From contig NC_022571.1 in the NCBI RefSeq assembly GCF_000473995.1, forward strand, positions 3,255,416 to 3,319,415: a stretch of DNA of 64,000 nt, given 5' to 3'. A model generated the notes under the pieces. It made no database searches, was not told the origin of the DNA, and worked only from the letters and a program-made list of their open reading frames with translations. This stretch comes from Clostridium saccharobutylicum DSM 13864 (GTDB lineage: Bacteria > Bacillota > Clostridia > Clostridiales > Clostridiaceae). This document shows positions 42,671-50,052 of this stretch, piece after piece (position 1 is the first letter of the stretch; every line of letters begins with the position of its first letter). The translations under genes were made by a program, and so were the position numbers.

Positions 42671-45600
42671 TTAAGATTTACCAATACTTAAAGCTTCAAG
42701 TGCTTCCTTAAAGTTAGGCTTATCGCCCCACAATTCTTTATCTCCTACAATGACAAGTCGGTTCTTTGCCCTTGTTACAGCTACATTTAAAATGTTAGGA
42801 GATTTTGAAGCCCATCTTACAGCACCCTCATGGTCTTTGTCTACACCTAAGCATATTATTACCATACCCGCTTCTTTTCCTTGAAATGTATGGACTGTTC
42901 CAATAGACTTATTAATCCATTTCGTTAAGATTTTAGGCTCTACAAAATTAAATTCTTTTTTTATTTTATATTTTATTCCACCTACAACAGTTTTAAATGG
43001 GGAAATCACGTATAATTCTGGCAATTCACCACCATCATTCATACATTGCTTTATTAATTTACATACCGCTTCTCCTTGCTCTTCTATGTAATGAGATTTA
43101 CCACCTTTACTCCTGCCTATACAATCAATCCATCTGCACTCTCTAATAGGTAGATATGTATTATTTTTAAATGTTCCATATATCATTTTATTATCATATG
43201 CTATTTTATTACTTATTTTAAACATAGGATTTTCACATCTTCTATGAACCCTAAGAGGACATCCTATCCACAAATCTTCACGATATGTACCATATTTATT
43301 TATTTTATCTGCCATTTTTTGAACCGATAAAGTTTTTGATACTACATCTTCCACATTCCACTCTTTTCCTATAAGTTCGATTAATGTTAATGGTATTGTA
43401 GCTACTGGTTCAACTTGTAGTGGGTCTCCAACAACTACAACTCTTTTGGAACGCCAAATTGCTCCAAGTGCTGTTTGTGGTAAAGCTTGCCCCGCTTCAT
43501 CTATTAACAACCATCCTATCTCCTCTTTACCTAAATGCTTATACATTCTTCCAATAGACGCAAATGGACTTGATACAACTGGAACAATTAAAAACAATGT
43601 ATTCCATAAATCATTGATATATCTTAAATAATTTCCTTGCAGTTCATTCCCTGATAAGTAATTCGTAAATATAGACAAATTACTTTTTAGAGGTTGATGG
43701 ACATTAAGAATAAAAGCTTTATGTAACTGTAATGCTAACAAAAACAGTTCACATCTTTTTTCATCTAAATCTTTAGTAATCCACAAACATTCTAATTGCT
43801 GATCATCTATTGTTTTATCCCAATACTTTTCTGGATATAAGCTACCTATTTTATTATTCCATTTTTCTTTTATTCTTATAATTTCATCAAGCTTATTTGT
43901 ATATATACTCATTTCATTTAAAAATTCATTTTTCTCTTTTTCAAGTTTATTTTTATAGTTTTTTGAGGAATCTAAATCGTTCTTTAAATCCAGTAATTTA
44001 GTTAATGCTTCTTTCTTATCAAGATTATGCTTTTGCAATTCAGAATTATACTGTTTATAAACTTTTCTTCTAAAAATTCTAATAAATAAAGATGGTTGAT
44101 TTTCTTTATGACATTTTATTATTTCTTTAAACACTTCTATTCTGTTCTCAACATCCTCAATAGCTTCTTTTATCAACTTATATTTTATATCGTTAAGGCC
44201 TATTGCGTCTAATCTCATATTTATTTTGTTATTTATATTTTCTATCTGATCTTTTGTATTTTTTTCTTCCTCTATTGCATTTTTTAATTCATTCAATTCT
44301 TCTTTATAATTTTCAATTTCTTCATAAGCGTTTAAAAATTTTTCTTTTTCTTGTTCCCAATTTAAAGATTCATTTTTACTATTTATCTGATTAGCAAATT
44401 CTGAAAAGCCCCCACCCCAAAGGTTTTTAGAGAATTCAGAGCAATTATTTTTCTTCCCTAATGTAGCTGAAATCAAGCCCCAAGCTTCTAATCCAGATAC
44501 TTTGCTTGCAGTATCTCGAAAATAATCAGCTCCTAAACAATCATCAAATCCATTTATTGCTTTCATCTCTGGTAATTCTTTAGATATATTTTCAACAGCA
44601 TTATTATTATTTGATACAATAGTTATTCCATATCCTTTTAATTCATCATCAATTATATATGGATTATAAGGGTACTCGACTCCATTTTTCATAGTTACCT
44701 TAATAACTTCATTTGCTTTTTTAAAAGCATTTTCAGGCTTATCATAATTAGATAACTTTTTCGCTCTATCTACTATAATATTAGCAATGACATCCCTAAG
44801 CAATGTGGTTTTCCCTGTACCTGGTGGCCCGTTTACAGAAAAAATATCACTGCTATCCTTTAACTCTTTTAATGCTAAGTTTACAGAAACTTGTTGCATT
44901 AAACTTAATCCATATTTTGAAGGCCACTTTGCCATAGGTATATTATTAGGTTGAAGTATATCCTCTATATATTTTCTATCATTCTCAATATCTACTCTAT
45001 TATTGCTTTTATATTGTAATATAAAGTTTTTAAACGCACTACCATAGTTTTTTCTATTAGCTTCAACAATTAACTTTTCAATATCACTCAGGTAAAAACT
45101 ATTAAAATACTTATCCTCTTCATCTTGATTGCTTTCTTTCCCTATTGATCTTTCTTCTATTTTAAATTTTCCCATTTTAGAAAACCAGTTTTCATTAAAC
45201 CATCCAAAATGTTTTAATAGCTTACTTAGCATTTCATTAACAGTAGCATAATTAACTTTTTTCAGTACATTTATCGCTGTACCTTCAATTATTTTAGTTA
45301 AATTATCAAACTCTAATGAACTATTAGTTGTTTTTATATTGTCACTTAACAATTCATTTATAACATATGGCAACATTGAAATTTTAAATGTATTTTCAAT
45401 ATATTCTCCATTTTCATCTACATTAAAAATGCCTAAACATGAAATCCCTGAAACCCTTTCAGGTAAGTTATCCTTATCACCATATTTATCTGCTAAAAAA
45501 CCTATCACATCTGAATTATTGTATAATCCCAAATATACTTCATAATGTTTATTCTTTTTTTCTTTTATCCATGGCAATTTATTAAAATATGAGTTTCTAT

Positions 45601-45685
45601 CATACTCAACATTAAACGATGAAAATTTCTCTACTGTATACCAGTAAAATAGCTTATTTAGTATATCCTGCATAAAATCCTCCAC
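42671..45685 (-). CDS. Large SF1 (UPF1/DNA2-like) helicase
   Basis: 1004 residues. The N-terminal 265 are not recognised. Walker A FSVNGPPGTGKTTLLRD is near 283-299, then comes a long coiled stalk (about 430-610, with many Glu/Lys/Asn). Walker B WLLIDEAGQALPQ is near 735, VVVGDPLQVEPV near 760, and the C-terminal domain has GTVHTFQGKEAGMVIICLG near 935-953 and NVAVTRAKNRLVIVGD near 970-985. This is the class of helicases common in defence islands (AAA_11/AAA_12). It may act alone or with the nearby DUF4268-like or Fic genes. The frame is intact; no partner nuclease domain is fused to it. Confidence 0.9.
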   Translation of the reverse strand: MEDFMQDILNKLFYWYTVEKFSSFNVEYDRNSYFNKLPWIKEKKNKHYEVYLGLYNNSDVIGFLADKYGDKDNLPERVSGISCLGIFNVDENGEYIENTFKISMLPYVINELLSDNIKTTNSSLEFDNLTKIIEGTAINVLKKVNYATVNEMLSKLLKHFGWFNENWFSKMGKFKIEERSIGKESNQDEEDKYFNSFYLSDIEKLIVEANRKNYGSAFKNFILQYKSNNRVDIENDRKYIEDILQPNNIPMAKWPSKYGLSLMQQVSVNLALKELKDSSDIFSVNGPPGTGKTTLLRDVIANIIVDRAKKLSNYDKPENAFKKANEVIKVTMKNGVEYPYNPYIIDDELKGYGITIVSNNNNAVENISKELPEMKAINGFDDCLGADYFRDTASKVSGLEAWGLISATLGKKNNCSEFSKNLWGGGFSEFANQINSKNESLNWEQEKEKFLNAYEEIENYKEELNELKNAIEEEKNTKDQIENINNKINMRLDAIGLNDIKYKLIKEAIEDVENRIEVFKEIIKCHKENQPSLFIRIFRRKVYKQYNSELQKHNLDKKEALTKLLDLKNDLDSSKNYKNKLEKEKNEFLNEMSIYTNKLDEIIRIKEKWNNKIGSLYPEKYWDKTIDDQQLECLWITKDLDEKRCELFLLALQLHKAFILNVHQPLKSNLSIFTNYLSGNELQGNYLRYINDLWNTLFLIVPVVSSPFASIGRMYKHLGKEEIGWLLIDEAGQALPQTALGAIWRSKRVVVVGDPLQVEPVATIPLTLIELIGKEWNVEDVVSKTLSVQKMADKINKYGTYREDLWIGCPLRVHRRCENPMFKISNKIAYDNKMIYGTFKNNTYLPIRECRWIDCIGRSKGGKSHYIEEQGEAVCKLIKQCMNDGGELPELYVISPFKTVVGGIKYKIKKEFNFVEPKILTKWINKSIGTVHTFQGKEAGMVIICLGVDKDHEGAVRWASKSPNILNVAVTRAKNRLVIVGDKELWGDKPNFKEALEALSIGKS

Positions 45686-45922
45686 TATTAGAAAACATTA
45701 CCTTTAGAAATTTTATTGCTTAATGCCTTCTTATTCAAAAATTTACTATAAATTATATTTTATAGTATGTTACTAATTATATCAATTTATTTAACAGCGA
45801 TTACCATTTTGCACATATTTGAATATATTCCTTATTAAAATTAAACTTGAACCTTTTAACTTGCCACCTTAGCAAAATTTCTAATTTTGCTCCTACTATC
45901 TATGTTCCCTCATAAAAAACCT

Positions 45923-45950
45923 CCCCAATCCTCCCACACCCTCTCGCCCC
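45923..45950 (-). other. Predicted G-quadruplex motif
   Basis: On the minus strand the run is GGGG, five bases, GGG, three bases, GGG, six bases, GGGG, which fits the canonical four-tract pattern with loops of 1-7. In DNA this AT-rich it is very unlikely by chance. It lies between the helicase start and the decayed gene fragments. Confidence 0.65.
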
Positions 45951-45989
45951 TCACTACGCCTCACTTTCCACCTTTCCCCAATTTCTGTA

Positions 45990-46166
45990 TCATATTAAAA
46001 ATCCCCACGTCAAAATCGCCCTTTTTTCCGACTTATGAACAGGTTGAAAATCAGATAAAATGCCAGAATCATAATAAAGTTCCCCAAAAATATCAGGCAT
46101 AAAACATCTCTCTAATCCCGTCTTTTCTTTTTCCAATTTCATCTCAATATTATGATGTCCACGCAT
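45990..46166 (-). CDS. Possible 58-residue protein
   Basis: ATG at 46166 with a GGACGGGAAG site close by; the frame opens MRGHHNIEMKLEKEKTGLER, passes DIFGELYYDSGILSDF and stops at 45990. Composition is plausible for protein. The stretch GELYYDSG resembles PELYYEFG read on the plus strand at about 46490, because the DNA GAACTTTATTATGA is repeated in inverted form. No family; may be a relic. Confidence 0.35.
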   Translation of the reverse strand: MRGHHNIEMKLEKEKTGLERCFMPDIFGELYYDSGILSDFQPVHKSEKRAILTWGFLI

Positions 46167-46337
46167 AACTTCCCGTCCAATTTATTGCGTTTTACATCTT
46201 GCCGAGCCTATCTTTTCTCTTCTGTCTTAGCTCTATCATCTTCTCTTCCTTAATCCTATCTAACGCAAGGCTTCGCTTCGGTTTCCTCTTATTCTTCTCC
46301 TGCTATCTAACCTATTATTTGAATCAACAAACAACGA

Positions 46338-46385
46338 AAAGCATGAATAGATACAGGCATAACTCCTGCAACTTTTTCATGCTTT
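46338..46385. repeat. Nested (cruciform-like) hairpin
   Basis: Outer arms AAAGCATGAA (46338-46347) and TTCATGCTTT (46376-46385) are a perfect 10-bp inverted repeat. Inside, CAGG-CATAACT-CCTG is a second small hairpin. It could be a protein-binding site, a recombination site or a structured RNA element. Confidence 0.5.
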
Positions 46386-46433
46386 AGAACTGGAAATTTT
46401 ATTTGATTTTTTGCTTGATTTGGACGCAAAAAA

Positions 46434-46469
46434 GCCCCGCATTTTGTTCCTAAGAACTCCCTGCGGGGC
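46434..46469 (-). terminator. Strong GC-rich terminator after the GGGtGRT-like fragment
   Basis: GCCCCGC (46434-46440) pairs with GCGGGGC (46463-46469), with a smaller GTTC/GAAC stem inside, and TTTTTTGCG follows on the minus strand. It would stop transcription coming from the gene fragment at 46561-46665. Confidence 0.8.
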
Positions 46470-46560
46470 GTATTCCCTATCTATTTTTCCCGAACTTTAT
46501 TATGAGTTTGGGATATTTATTATTAGATGGGGAACTTTATTATTAATAGACAAAAATAGC

Positions 46561-46665
46561 CTATTTAGCCATACCTTCTTCAACAGCAACAGCAACTGCA
46601 ACAGTAGCTCCTACCATTGGGTTGTTACCCATTCCGATAAGACCCATCATTTCAACGTGAGCCAT
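46561..46665 (-). pseudogene. C-terminal fragment of a GGGtGRT-like protein
   Basis: A 34-codon frame reads MAHVEMMGLIGMGNNPMVGA and then VAVAVAVEEGMAK before the stop at 46561. I recognise this as the end of GGGtGRT-family proteins, which are normally over 300 residues and chromosomal. Upstream the frame does not continue with the rest of the protein. The codon choice and high Ala/Val content differ from the neighbours. With the terminator downstream it looks like the captured 3' end of a chromosomal gene. The match is from memory. Confidence 0.5.
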
Positions 46666-46689
46666 GGCTAAATACCTTATAAATGGCTA

Positions 46690-47490
46690 TATAACTAGAA
46701 TTAAACTTTTAAAATCCAATTTCATAGTACTCATCATATAGTAAACAATAGTAAACTAATGTCAATAAAATGTCAATAATATAAATTAAAATTCCAATAG
46801 AATAATCCTAAAACTTGCCTGTAGATGAAATAGTAATTTTGTAACAAACTCATACCAAAAACATAAAAATTCTTGTTACAGCCTTTAGGGTAGTAAATTC
46901 AATACTTAAAGCCTAATGGTAAAAAATAGATATAACAAAACTAAAATTGATTTTGTTACAGGTTCAAACCCTTGGTATATCTAGCATTACCCCTATATAT
47001 AATATATATATAACAATAATTTATAAATATATATATATATGATGAGGTAAATATAATCATACTCATATAAAGATAGGTGTATATAGTAAAAATTCTTGTT
47101 ATTTTGGTATTTAAATCTTAAAGCCTTGATATTACTAGCCTACAGGCATAATAATTCATTTAAATTTTTGTTATTTTTTTTGTTATTTTTTGTGATGAAA
47201 TTAATTTAAGCTAAAATGAATGTAAAAGATGAGATTTATTATGTTCTATACGGAATAAAGTTATATTCAAAGTGAGGGCTACCAAGGGTCATGCCAAAAT
47301 GGAGTTATCCTAAAAATGTTTATTTTACTTGGTTGCTTCAAAACAGTGCTACCCAATCAAAATTAAATTAGCATTCTTAAGGCGTATATTAGCCTGTCTT
47401 TAGAGAAGTTTTATTTATATAGGTATAAATTTATCATTAATACTATTTAGACTTAAATTTAAAGTCAATAAATAGGTTCTGTGTGCATAG
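46690..47490. other. AT-rich intergenic region with short repeats, candidate replication or control region
   Basis: No gene found in 800 bases. It contains a run of alternating A/T at about 46996-47044, two copies of CTTAAAGCCT (about 46907 and 47127), several GTTACAG/GTTATTTT-like variants (46873, 46954, 47096, 47167) and CTACCAAGG near 47280. AT-rich unwinding sequence plus short repeats is what an origin can look like, but no true iteron array is present. Confidence 0.35.
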
Positions 47491-47493
47491 AAA

Positions 47494-47521
47494 AAGACCA
47501 AGGCAATTAATTCCTGGTCTT
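47494..47521 (-). terminator. Terminator of the BRO antirepressor gene
   Basis: AAGACCA and TGGTCTT flank a loop, and five Ts follow on the minus strand. The right arm overlaps the stop codon of the gene. Confidence 0.8.
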
Positions 47522-48239
47522 ATAGTTTACAATCAATTAAGTATTTAGGAGCTATATAGCATTCATACCTATATTTACGATCATTTCTTCCAGTAAGAAA
47601 AATAGAATCTTTATAACCACCCATACAATCAAGTATCTCTTTAAATCTTCTTGGTTTTATCTCATATTTGTTAAACTCTTTTTTAACATCTTCTGCATTA
47701 AAATAATAGGCTGTATCATCTTGTCTTATAATTGCTTTTCTACAGGCATTTAATACATTAATAATTATGCTTGGCATATAGCTATTAACATTCTTTTGAG
47801 TATTTATAAAGTTATGAGCATAAAGTAATTTTTCAGATAAATTCGCTTTATCTTGCAAATACTTAATTTCATGTTGTAGCCTATCATTATCTTTTAGCAA
47901 TTCATCTGTAATATACATTCCATGTTTTCTTATTGATGGCAATATTTCTTTAGTAACCCAACTCTTAAACTTTTTTGCACTTGGAAGTTTTGAATTAAAT
48001 ATCAAACTATACAATCCGCTTTCATTTATAGTAATCATATTTTGCTTTCCTCCAGGGGTAGGCATTTCACCGACCCCTTTATCTTCTTCATCAACATGAA
48101 CCTTTAAAGCATCCGATGTATCTTTATATCCTAGAGCAATAGCTACATCTTTACCAACAAACCAAGGCTCTCCATTAATAGTTAAACTTCTTACTTCTCC
48201 TAATTCTTCATTCTTAAAAATCTCAATCTTATTTTCCAT
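47520..48239 (-). CDS. BRO-family phage antirepressor
   Basis: 239 residues. The BRO-N domain (about 5-110) shows EVRSLTINGEPWFVGKDVAI, then GYKDTSDALKVHVDEEDKG and SGLYSLIFNSKLPSAKKFKS. The C-terminal half (NDRLQHEIKYLQDKANLSEK, then RPRRFKEILDCMGGYKD-like KPRRFKEILDCMGG) is an ORF6C/KilA-C-like DNA-binding or contact domain. Phage antirepressors of this type bind and relieve a repressor or act as regulators. GGGGATGTTGTT-type leader. It lies at the left edge of the phage-like module with its own terminator. Confidence 0.88.
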   Translation of the reverse strand: MENKIEIFKNEELGEVRSLTINGEPWFVGKDVAIALGYKDTSDALKVHVDEEDKGVGEMPTPGGKQNMITINESGLYSLIFNSKLPSAKKFKSWVTKEILPSIRKHGMYITDELLKDNDRLQHEIKYLQDKANLSEKLLYAHNFINTQKNVNSYMPSIIINVLNACRKAIIRQDDTAYYFNAEDVKKEFNKYEIKPRRFKEILDCMGGYKDSIFLTGRNDRKYRYECYIAPKYLIDCKL

Positions 48240-48318
48240 AACAACATCCCCTTACATAATTGTCCTATAATTATTGTACTGTGTATATTTAAACTTATCA
48301 ATTATCGGTACGATATAC

Positions 48319-48744
48319 TTATACTCCTAATCCGTTAAGAGCATTTGAAAAAGCTTCATCCTGTTCTTTTTCTTCATCTTTTTTTATTTCAACAATTTCA
48401 TCATCTGAATCATCTATATTAATTATGAAATTTCCATTAGGTTTAATATTGGTGCTAATATTGGTGTCAATTTTCACATCATTATTATACATGGTATCAT
48501 TTTTGATATCATTCTTGGGGGTATCTTTATTTATAATCTTAATATTGGTGTTAATATTGCTACCATCATTGGTATCATTTTTGACACCATTATTCATTAT
48601 ATAGTCATATATTATATTTTTCATAAACTCAGCTTCATTACCTAAATTTGAAAGATAGAGCCTTATAACTCTATCTCTATTATTATCTGAATTTAATGTG
48701 AATGATTTTCTTATAGGCTTTTCGCTACTCTTTTGCCTTGCCAT
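48319..48744 (-). CDS. ParR-like adaptor with low-complexity middle
   Basis: 141 residues. The first 60 (KPIRKSFTLNSDNNRDRVIR, then LYLSNLGNEAEFMKNIIYDY) have the strand-helix-helix layout of ribbon-helix-helix DNA-binding proteins. The middle is rich in Asn, Asp, Thr and Ile and repeats NDT and NTNIK-like units, matching short repeats in the DNA (TTGGTGTCAAT variants). The C-terminus is acidic and ends DEAFSNALNGLGV, a plausible ParM-contacting tail. It overlaps the ParM-like gene by 20 bases, as ParR genes do. Family inferred mainly from context. Confidence 0.7.
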   Translation of the reverse strand: MARQKSSEKPIRKSFTLNSDNNRDRVIRLYLSNLGNEAEFMKNIIYDYIMNNGVKNDTNDGSNINTNIKIINKDTPKNDIKNDTMYNNDVKIDTNISTNIKPNGNFIINIDDSDDEIVEIKKDEEKEQDEAFSNALNGLGV

Positions 48745-49648
48745 TGTTAGATTCGCCCCATTTCATTTTAGCTACAACACCAGCACCTATTACATTTGTG
48801 TATATATTATTTTCTAATATTCTTGAATTAGTTGATAGTTTATCTTTTATAGGCTCTAACAAAGAACTTCCACCACCAGTAAATATAATCTGATCAAAGT
48901 GAGATAAAATGCAATTATGAGATTGAATATCTTCTATTATGTCATTATAGAACTGTATATAATCTTTCTTATGAACTGTTACATATCCATCTTCTATAAA
49001 TCTTTCCATGTCTTTCAAATCATATTGTTTAGCTGAATTAGCTTCTCTTATCCTTTGGTAGAAATCTAAGCATCCAATAGATGATGTTTTATTTACTTCA
49101 AGCTTTCCCTTTATAAATGAGCAGTAATTGCTTGTCCTGCCCCCAATATCTACAATAAGTATACTTTTACTTTGCAATTCCTTATCCAAAGCAAAAAATG
49201 TTACATATCCTTCTGGAAGTATCATAACATCATTTATTTTTATATTCCTAGTGCCAGTAATATTATTTGCTCTAGCATCAAATTTAAATTCTTTATCTTT
49301 CAGATCCAGGTACTTTTGTTTATTCTCTGTTGTCATCTGTTGTGTTGGAAGCAGTAAGCAAAGTTTTGTTTCAAATTCCTGTTGTTCATGTATTTTAGAC
49401 AAACTATATAATAATTGTGTTGTAAACTCCTTATTAGTTTTAACATTCTCCATTGAATAATTACCTTTTTCAAAATAAACTGTAACTCCTTCATGCTTCA
49501 CCCAATTAAATAATTCTGGAGTATTTTCATGTTCTCTTGATACTTTGCTAGAAAATACTATCTTATTTCCTGTTTCTACATCCAAAACCTTAACATTGTA
49601 ATTTCCTAAATCTATTACTGATATTAATATTTTTACTTTATTACTCAT
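48725..49648 (-). CDS. parM: Second actin-like ParM/Alp-type ATPase
   Basis: 307 residues with actin-fold motifs: VIDLGNYNVKVLD near 12-24, ILIVDIGGRTSNYC near 165-178, and QIIFTGGGSSLLEPI near 262-276. This is a different protein from the one at 10603 (weak similarity only), though with the same architecture. It forms the partition operon with the ParR-like gene. Phage-plasmids of clostridia carry ParM-type genes of this kind. The ATG follows GAAGGAGTATAAG at a good distance. The repeats it would need (parC) are not obvious next to it. Confidence 0.85.
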   Translation of the reverse strand: MSNKVKILISVIDLGNYNVKVLDVETGNKIVFSSKVSREHENTPELFNWVKHEGVTVYFEKGNYSMENVKTNKEFTTQLLYSLSKIHEQQEFETKLCLLLPTQQMTTENKQKYLDLKDKEFKFDARANNITGTRNIKINDVMILPEGYVTFFALDKELQSKSILIVDIGGRTSNYCSFIKGKLEVNKTSSIGCLDFYQRIREANSAKQYDLKDMERFIEDGYVTVHKKDYIQFYNDIIEDIQSHNCILSHFDQIIFTGGGSSLLEPIKDKLSTNSRILENNIYTNVIGAGVVAKMKWGESNNGKAKE

Positions 49649-49663
49649 TTTCTTATACTCCTT

Positions 49664-49804
49664 CTATCTAAAAAATCTAATTGGCTTATTAACTATAGCT
49701 AAAATTCCAAATCCTAAAGACATTGCTATAGCTCCATAGATTATAAACCAAAATCCCCATGTAATTAATACTTCTGCAATTTCTATCCATTGTTCTAATG
49801 TCAT
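49664..49804 (-). CDS. 46-residue membrane peptide upstream of parM
   Basis: A strong GGAGGG lies about eight bases before the ATG at 49804. The peptide opens MTLEQWIEIAEVLITWGFWF and has a long hydrophobic stretch and a basic end (NKPIRFFR). It stops at 49664, 16 bases before the ParM-like gene starts, so it may be co-transcribed. A holin-like type I toxin or a small membrane regulator is possible. The plus-strand hairpin at its 5' end (49830-49885) hints at antisense control. Confidence 0.6.
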   Translation of the reverse strand: MTLEQWIEIAEVLITWGFWFIIYGAIAMSLGFGILAIVNKPIRFFR

Positions 49805-49829
49805 AATAAAATCCCTCCTTGATTTTAGG

Positions 49830-49886
49830 AGCAACTTAAGCTATACTAATGTTGCGCATGGTGGTAGCTTAAGGCTGCTGCCTTTT
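49830..49886 (+). terminator. Plus-strand hairpin plus T run opposite the leader of the 46-residue peptide
   Basis: AGCAACTTAAGCTA (49830-49843) pairs with TAGCTTAAGGCTGCT (49865-49879) with one bulge and G-T pairing, and the plus strand then has CCTTTTTTAATTT. Polarity is thus plus, opposite to the genes around it. It would end an antisense RNA covering the ribosome site of the peptide, or act as a leader structure. Confidence 0.5.
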
Positions 49887-49891
49887 TTAAT

Positions 49892-50047
49892 TTACCATTC
49901 TATGCCTAATAATTTTAATTCTTTTATTATTTCATTTCTGCGGACTACCCATTCATTATGGAAATCTATAATTACATTAATTCTATGTGATATTATGTTG
50001 TCATTAATCCCGCTTAATTCTATTAATAATTCTTGTGTTTTTCTCAT
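49892..50047 (-). CDS. Small hypothetical protein (51 aa)
   Basis: Start chosen at 50047 (MRKTQELLIELSGINDNIIS) because GGGAG lies nine bases upstream; the open frame extends further but overlaps the DnaD-like gene. The peptide is helical, with EWVVRRNEIIKELKLLGIEW at the end. Not recognised. It starts five bases after the stop of the DnaD-like gene, so it is translationally coupled to it. Confidence 0.55.
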   Translation of the reverse strand: MRKTQELLIELSGINDNIISHRINVIIDFHNEWVVRRNEIIKELKLLGIEW

Positions 50048-50052
50048 TATAA

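Larger units (their letters stand above)
45686..46560. other. Non-coding or decayed region with higher GC than its surroundings
   Basis: No large gene. It has a perfect AGCAAAATT-TCT-AATTTTGCT dyad at 45871-45891, a G-rich minus strand, a small open frame at 45990, a basic peptide fragment (minus strand, about 46187-46295, ending KDRLGKM) without a start, and a nested hairpin at 46338-46385. The motif GAACTTTATTAT occurs three times: inverted near 46062-46080, and direct near 46493 and 46535. Possibly a fragment of chromosomal DNA captured by recombination. Confidence 0.4.

Noticed and set aside
45887..46102. Plus-strand 71-codon Pro/Ser-rich open frame
   Set aside because: It is the complement of a G-rich stretch and has no start signal; composition reflects the C tracts.
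46411..46671. Plus-strand 86-codon open frame
   Set aside because: It runs through a GC-rich terminator hairpin and is antisense to the GGGtGRT-like fragment; its amino acids do not look like a real protein.
47000..47060. Possible CRISPR or tandem repeat array in the AT-rich run
   Set aside because: Only alternating A/T, no repeat-spacer structure of constant length. No cas gene anywhere in the window.
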